DNA from: Candidatus Izemoplasma sp.
Lineage (GTDB): Bacteria; Bacillota_I; Bacilli_A; Izemoplasmatales; Izemoplasmataceae
NCBI GenBank assembly: GCA_007123975.1
Contig: SLFZ01000104.1
Span: 1 to 33,307 of the forward strand
DNA length: 33,307 nucleotides
Reading direction: 5' to 3'
The notes under the pieces were generated by a model, which was not told the DNA's origin, did not search any database, and saw only the letters and a program-made list of their open reading frames with translations. Shown here one piece after another: positions 30,530 to 33,307 of the stretch. Position 1 is the stretch's first letter; every line of letters starts with the position of its first letter. Position numbers and translations under genes: made by a program.

Positions 30530-31892
30530 AATACCTTTTGGGCCAACCTATGCGGAAATGTTAAATCCGCAGACGATTGAGCCCGATGTTCGTCGCCGCG
30601 CACTTGCGGCGGCCGATGACGAACTGAACCCCCTAAACCTTTTTAACATCACCTGGAAGAACCACGAAGGCACCGTCAACAAAATTGTTTTGCCGAAAGC
30701 TCTCACCGGTGTTGATGCCAACATCGTCGTGTTGCTCGGGAAGGACTTCCCCTCTGGATCGCACAAAGTCGGCCCGGCCTACGCCACCTTGATTGAAGGC
30801 TGTGTCGACGGCGACATCGTTCCCGGCGAACACACGATTCTCGGACCATCCACAGGCAACTTCGGCATCGGTGTTTCCTACATCTGTAACTTGATGAACT
30901 ACGATGCGATTGTCATCATGCCCGACACCATGAGCAAAGAGCGCTACGATCGCATTAAGCGCTACGGCGCGAAACTTGAACTGACACCGGGCACGGAGTC
31001 AGACGTTATTTTGACGCTAGAAAAAACGCACGACATGGTCAAGAAACATAAAAACTATCGTGCGCTTGCGCAGTTCGAACTTATGCCGAACTACCGTTTT
31101 CACCGGCACGTCACCGGGCACAGCGCGATTGAAGCCGTGCGTGGCGTCGGCAATGAACGCATCGCCTTGTTCGCCTCGGCACCGGGAAGCGCCGGCACGC
31201 TCGCGGCCGGCGATGCCATCAAAGAAGCATTCCCAGAAGCGAAAATCGCCGCGCTTGAGCCGTATGAATGTTCAACGCTCACCGATGGGGGACGTGGCCA
31301 ACACCGTATTGAAGGCATTGGCGACAAAATGTGCACGCTCATTCACAACATCTTGACCACCGATTTCCTTGTGCTCATAGAAGATGAGGCGTCGGTGCGT
31401 GGACTCAAGGTGTTGCGCGATGGAAAAGCTGTGCTCGCCAAGCACGGCATCGACGAAGAAGCGTTCAACGCGATGCGCGACCTCTTTGGCGTCAGCGGCA
31501 TCTGCAACATCCTCGGTGCCATTAAAATGGCGAAGCACCTCAACCTTGGACCGGAGGATAACGTCGTGACGGTCGCCACCGACGGGTTTGATCGCTATGA
31601 TTCCGTCATCGAAGAACTCGAATCGCGCAGCTTAGAGACGAGCGACCATGTGCTTGAGCGCTGGTTTAAAGACGTCTTTTTGGGTGCCGATGCAAAGCAT
31701 ATCAACGATGTTAGGCATGCCGAAGCCAAAGCGCGTTTGTTCAAGCAAAAAGAAGACGATTGGTTAAAATTCGGTTACGCACAAAACTACCTTGATGCGA
31801 TGAAGTCGATGACATTTTGGAACGAAGAGTACGCGAAGATCGACGCTTACGACGAGCGCATTCGCCAACAACGAAAGGACGAAAACACATGA
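30522..31892 (+). CDS. Fold-type II PLP-dependent enzyme (cysteine synthase/TrpB-like) in place of YgeX
   Basis: I start this at ATG 30522 (456 residues), after GAAAGGATCG; a TTG nine codons upstream has no advantage. The PLP lysine is predicted as Lys82 in FPSGSHKVGPAY, a GSHK motif recalling tryptophan synthase beta. The segment GPSTGNFGIGVSYIC (108-122) is the usual substrate carboxylate loop, and SAPGSAGTLAAGDAIKE (219-235) the phosphate-binding loop. A C-terminal extension of about 80 charged residues ends the protein. The canonical diaminopropionate ammonia-lyase YgeX has an FKxLGG lysine motif and about 400 residues; this protein does not match it. Position directly before ygeY and ygeW suggests it fills the same step, forming pyruvate and ammonia. 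Substrate unproven. Confidence 0.8.
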   Translation: MRKIPFGPTYAEMLNPQTIEPDVRRRALAAADDELNPLNLFNITWKNHEGTVNKIVLPKALTGVDANIVVLLGKDFPSGSHKVGPAYATLIEGCVDGDIVPGEHTILGPSTGNFGIGVSYICNLMNYDAIVIMPDTMSKERYDRIKRYGAKLELTPGTESDVILTLEKTHDMVKKHKNYRALAQFELMPNYRFHRHVTGHSAIEAVRGVGNERIALFASAPGSAGTLAAGDAIKEAFPEAKIAALEPYECSTLTDGGRGQHRIEGIGDKMCTLIHNILTTDFLVLIEDEASVRGLKVLRDGKAVLAKHGIDEEAFNAMRDLFGVSGICNILGAIKMAKHLNLGPEDNVVTVATDGFDRYDSVIEELESRSLETSDHVLERWFKDVFLGADAKHINDVRHAEAKARLFKQKEDDWLKFGYAQNYLDAMKSMTFWNEEYAKIDAYDERIRQQRKDENT

Positions 31893-33106
31893 AGAAAACG
31901 ATGCATGCAATACTCGAAGCCGCTAAACAACACGAAAAAGCGATGACAGCCTTTTTGCGTGACATGATACGGATTCCGAGCGAATCAGGGGATGAAGAAA
32001 AAGTCGTGTTGCGCATTAAAGAAGAGATGGAGAAGGTTGGCTTTGATGAAGTGCGGATCGACAAGATGGGCAACGTCATTGGCCGCATCGGCCAGGGAAA
32101 ACACCTCATCGCCATGGACGCCCACATCGACACGGTGGGCATCGGCGACCGCGACCAGTGGACTTTCGACCCGTATGAAGGCTTCGAAGACGAAAACCGC
32201 ATAGGCGGACGTGGCGCGAGTGACCAAGAAGGTGGCATGGCGTCGATGGTTTACGCTGGAAAGATTATTAAAGACCTCGGCCTCCAAGATGATTACACCT
32301 TGCTTGTGACTGGAACCGTGCAAGAAGAAGACTGCGACGGGCTGTGCTGGCAGTACTTGATTGAAGAAGAAAACATTCGACCCGATTTTGTCGTCATTAC
32401 CGAGCCGACATCGTGCAACATTTACCGCGGACATCGTGGCCGCATGGAGATGAAAGTGACCACCAAAGGCATCTCCTGTCACGGCAGTGCGCCGGAACGG
32501 GGCGATAACGCGATTTACAAAATGGCACCAATCATTCAAGACATCGAAAAACTCAACGAACGGCTGCACCACGATCCATTCCTCGGCAAAGGCACCATCA
32601 CAATCAGTGAAATTTTCTTCAGTTCACCATCGCGTTGTGCCGTCGCCGATGGATGCACGATTTCCATCGACCGACGCTTGACCGATGGCGAGACCTACGA
32701 AACGGCGATGGATGAAATTCGTGCGTTGCCGTCGTTTAAAGCGGCCAATGCTACGGTGGAGATGTACGACTACGAAAAACCATCGTACACTGGACTCGTC
32801 TACCCGACGAAAGCCTTTTTCCCAACCTGGGTGCTCGATCACGACCATGTTGTTTGCGAATCGACGGTCGATGCATACCGAGCCCTCTTCGGTGCCGAGC
32901 CAAAGGTGGATAAATGGACCTTCTCAACCAACGCCGTCTCCATCATGGGACGCCACAACATTCCCTGTATTGGCTTTGGACCAGGCCATGAAGACCAAGC
33001 GCACGCCCCGAACGAAGTGACTTTCAAAGACGAACTCGTCAAAGCCTGCGCCATGTATGCGGCCATTCCACAACACTACCTCAACCATAAACGAAAGGAT
33101 GCCTAA
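31889..33106 (+). CDS. ygeY: M20/ArgE/DapE-family hydrolase YgeY
   Basis: The 405-residue protein (start 31889, ATGA overlap with the previous gene, RBS GAAAGGA) matches the length of E. coli YgeY (403). Dinuclear zinc-peptidase positions are His79 and Asp81 (MDAHIDTVGIGD), Asp112 (GRGASDQEGGMA), the Glu146/Glu147 pair (VQEEDCDG), Glu172 (ITEPTSCN) and the late histidine in GHEDQAHAPNE. The lid domain has GRMEMKVTTKGISCHGSAP. M20 enzymes split amide bonds of small molecules; in this pathway YgeY is thought to remove carbamoyl or ureido groups from an opened purine remnant. The open frame continues upstream to 31817, inside the PLP gene, but only this start has a binding site. Confidence 0.93.
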   Translation: MKKTMHAILEAAKQHEKAMTAFLRDMIRIPSESGDEEKVVLRIKEEMEKVGFDEVRIDKMGNVIGRIGQGKHLIAMDAHIDTVGIGDRDQWTFDPYEGFEDENRIGGRGASDQEGGMASMVYAGKIIKDLGLQDDYTLLVTGTVQEEDCDGLCWQYLIEEENIRPDFVVITEPTSCNIYRGHRGRMEMKVTTKGISCHGSAPERGDNAIYKMAPIIQDIEKLNERLHHDPFLGKGTITISEIFFSSPSRCAVADGCTISIDRRLTDGETYETAMDEIRALPSFKAANATVEMYDYEKPSYTGLVYPTKAFFPTWVLDHDHVVCESTVDAYRALFGAEPKVDKWTFSTNAVSIMGRHNIPCIGFGPGHEDQAHAPNEVTFKDELVKACAMYAAIPQHYLNHKRKDA

Positions 33107-33107
33107 G

Positions 33108-33307
33108 ATGAAACCGAAGTACAAAGGAAAACACTTCATCACACTCGAAGACTGGACAAAAGAAGAAATCAACGATCTGCTTGAGGTTTCGGCTGAACTC
33201 AAGCGCAAGTTCTACGCCAACGAACCGACCGAGTACCTGAAGCATAAAACCGCGTTCTTAATGTTCTTTGAACAATCCACCCGCACGCGCAACTCAATGG
33301 AATCCGG
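33108..33307 (+). CDS. ygeW: Carbamoyltransferase, YgeW-like (N-terminal part, cut by window end)
   Basis: The frame opens with ATG at 33108, 1 nt after the ygeY stop and after GAAAGGATGCC, and stays open to the window edge (66 full codons). The sequence MFFEQSTRTRNSMESG is the carbamoyl-phosphate-binding STRTR motif of aspartate/ornithine transcarbamylases. The N-terminus KGKHFITLEDWTKEEINDLL is typical of the family. Because it directly follows ygeY in the purine cluster, it is most likely the YgeW type, which can use a ureido compound and phosphate to release carbamoyl phosphate for ATP production. Ornithine carbamoyltransferase cannot be excluded from this fragment alone. Confidence 0.85.
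   Translation, partial: MKPKYKGKHFITLEDWTKEEINDLLEVSAELKRKFYANEPTEYLKHKTAFLMFFEQSTRTRNSMES

Noticed and set aside
30522..31892. Annotation of this gene as ygeX (diaminopropionate ammonia-lyase) from context alone
   Set aside because: Length and the PLP lysine motif (GSHK instead of FKxLGG) do not fit YgeX; only the pathway position does.

Overview
This window looks like a chromosomal segment of an anaerobic or fermentative bacterium of the Bacillota/Mycoplasmatota side. The reasons are strong AGGAGG-type ribosome binding sites, many ATGA-type overlaps, sigma-A-like promoters, a secreted subtilase with Listeria-Bacteroides (InlB-type) repeats and Ig-like domains, and lipoproteins. TGA is used as a stop (for example in the Gmk, MocA and SsnA genes), so this is the standard bacterial code and not the Mycoplasma code. 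Base composition looks balanced to slightly GC-rich by eye. An Izemoplasma- or Erysipelotrichia-like Bacilli relative is a guess. I see no mobile elements, CRISPR arrays, tRNA or rRNA genes.

Left part (1-14.3 kb), mostly short general-purpose units. Minus strand: the start of a lipoprotein gene (1-176), then a lipoprotein/subtilase pair (279-3441) that overlaps by 11 nt and shares Ig-like repeats. Plus strand: an MscS channel (3583); L-cysteine desulfidase cyuA with a PAP2 phosphatase (4530-6661); a second MscS, an ABC-F ATPase and a SagB-like nitroreductase (6734-10114); a small membrane protein (10204); thpR-psuG (10601-12078); a guanylate-kinase-like gene (12194); and the NAD(P)HX repair enzyme nnr (12765).

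Right part (14.3-33.3 kb): a tightly packed plus-strand supercluster for anaerobic purine/urate breakdown. The order is mocA, molybdenum hydroxylase set 1 (FAD, 2Fe-2S, Mo subunits), a multi-pass membrane protein, a terminator, xdhC-type chaperone, THEP1-like P-loop NTPase, hyuA, ssnA, a PreA-like flavoprotein with two 4Fe-4S clusters, molybdenum hydroxylase set 2 (Mo, 2Fe-2S, FAD), adenine deaminase, a threonine-synthase-like PLP enzyme, a second PLP enzyme, ygeY and the first 200 nt of a ygeW-like carbamoyltransferase. This is the ygeW/ygeY/hyuA/ssnA/mocA/xdh group known from E. coli and gut anaerobes. It was first defined by co-occurrence with selenium-dependent molybdenum hydroxylases and later linked to anaerobic urate breakdown.

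Proposed flow (inference): Ade and the hydroxylases funnel adenine and hypoxanthine to xanthine/urate. The PreA-like reductase, HyuA, SsnA and YgeY open and trim the rings. YgeW recovers carbamoyl phosphate, and the PLP enzymes deaminate the remaining amino acid. Two expected members, ygfK and the canonical diaminopropionate ammonia-lyase ygeX, are not in the window. A shorter PreA-like protein and two unrelated fold-type II PLP enzymes sit in their places. That substitution, with the unassigned membrane protein and NTPase, is the most promising part of the window.
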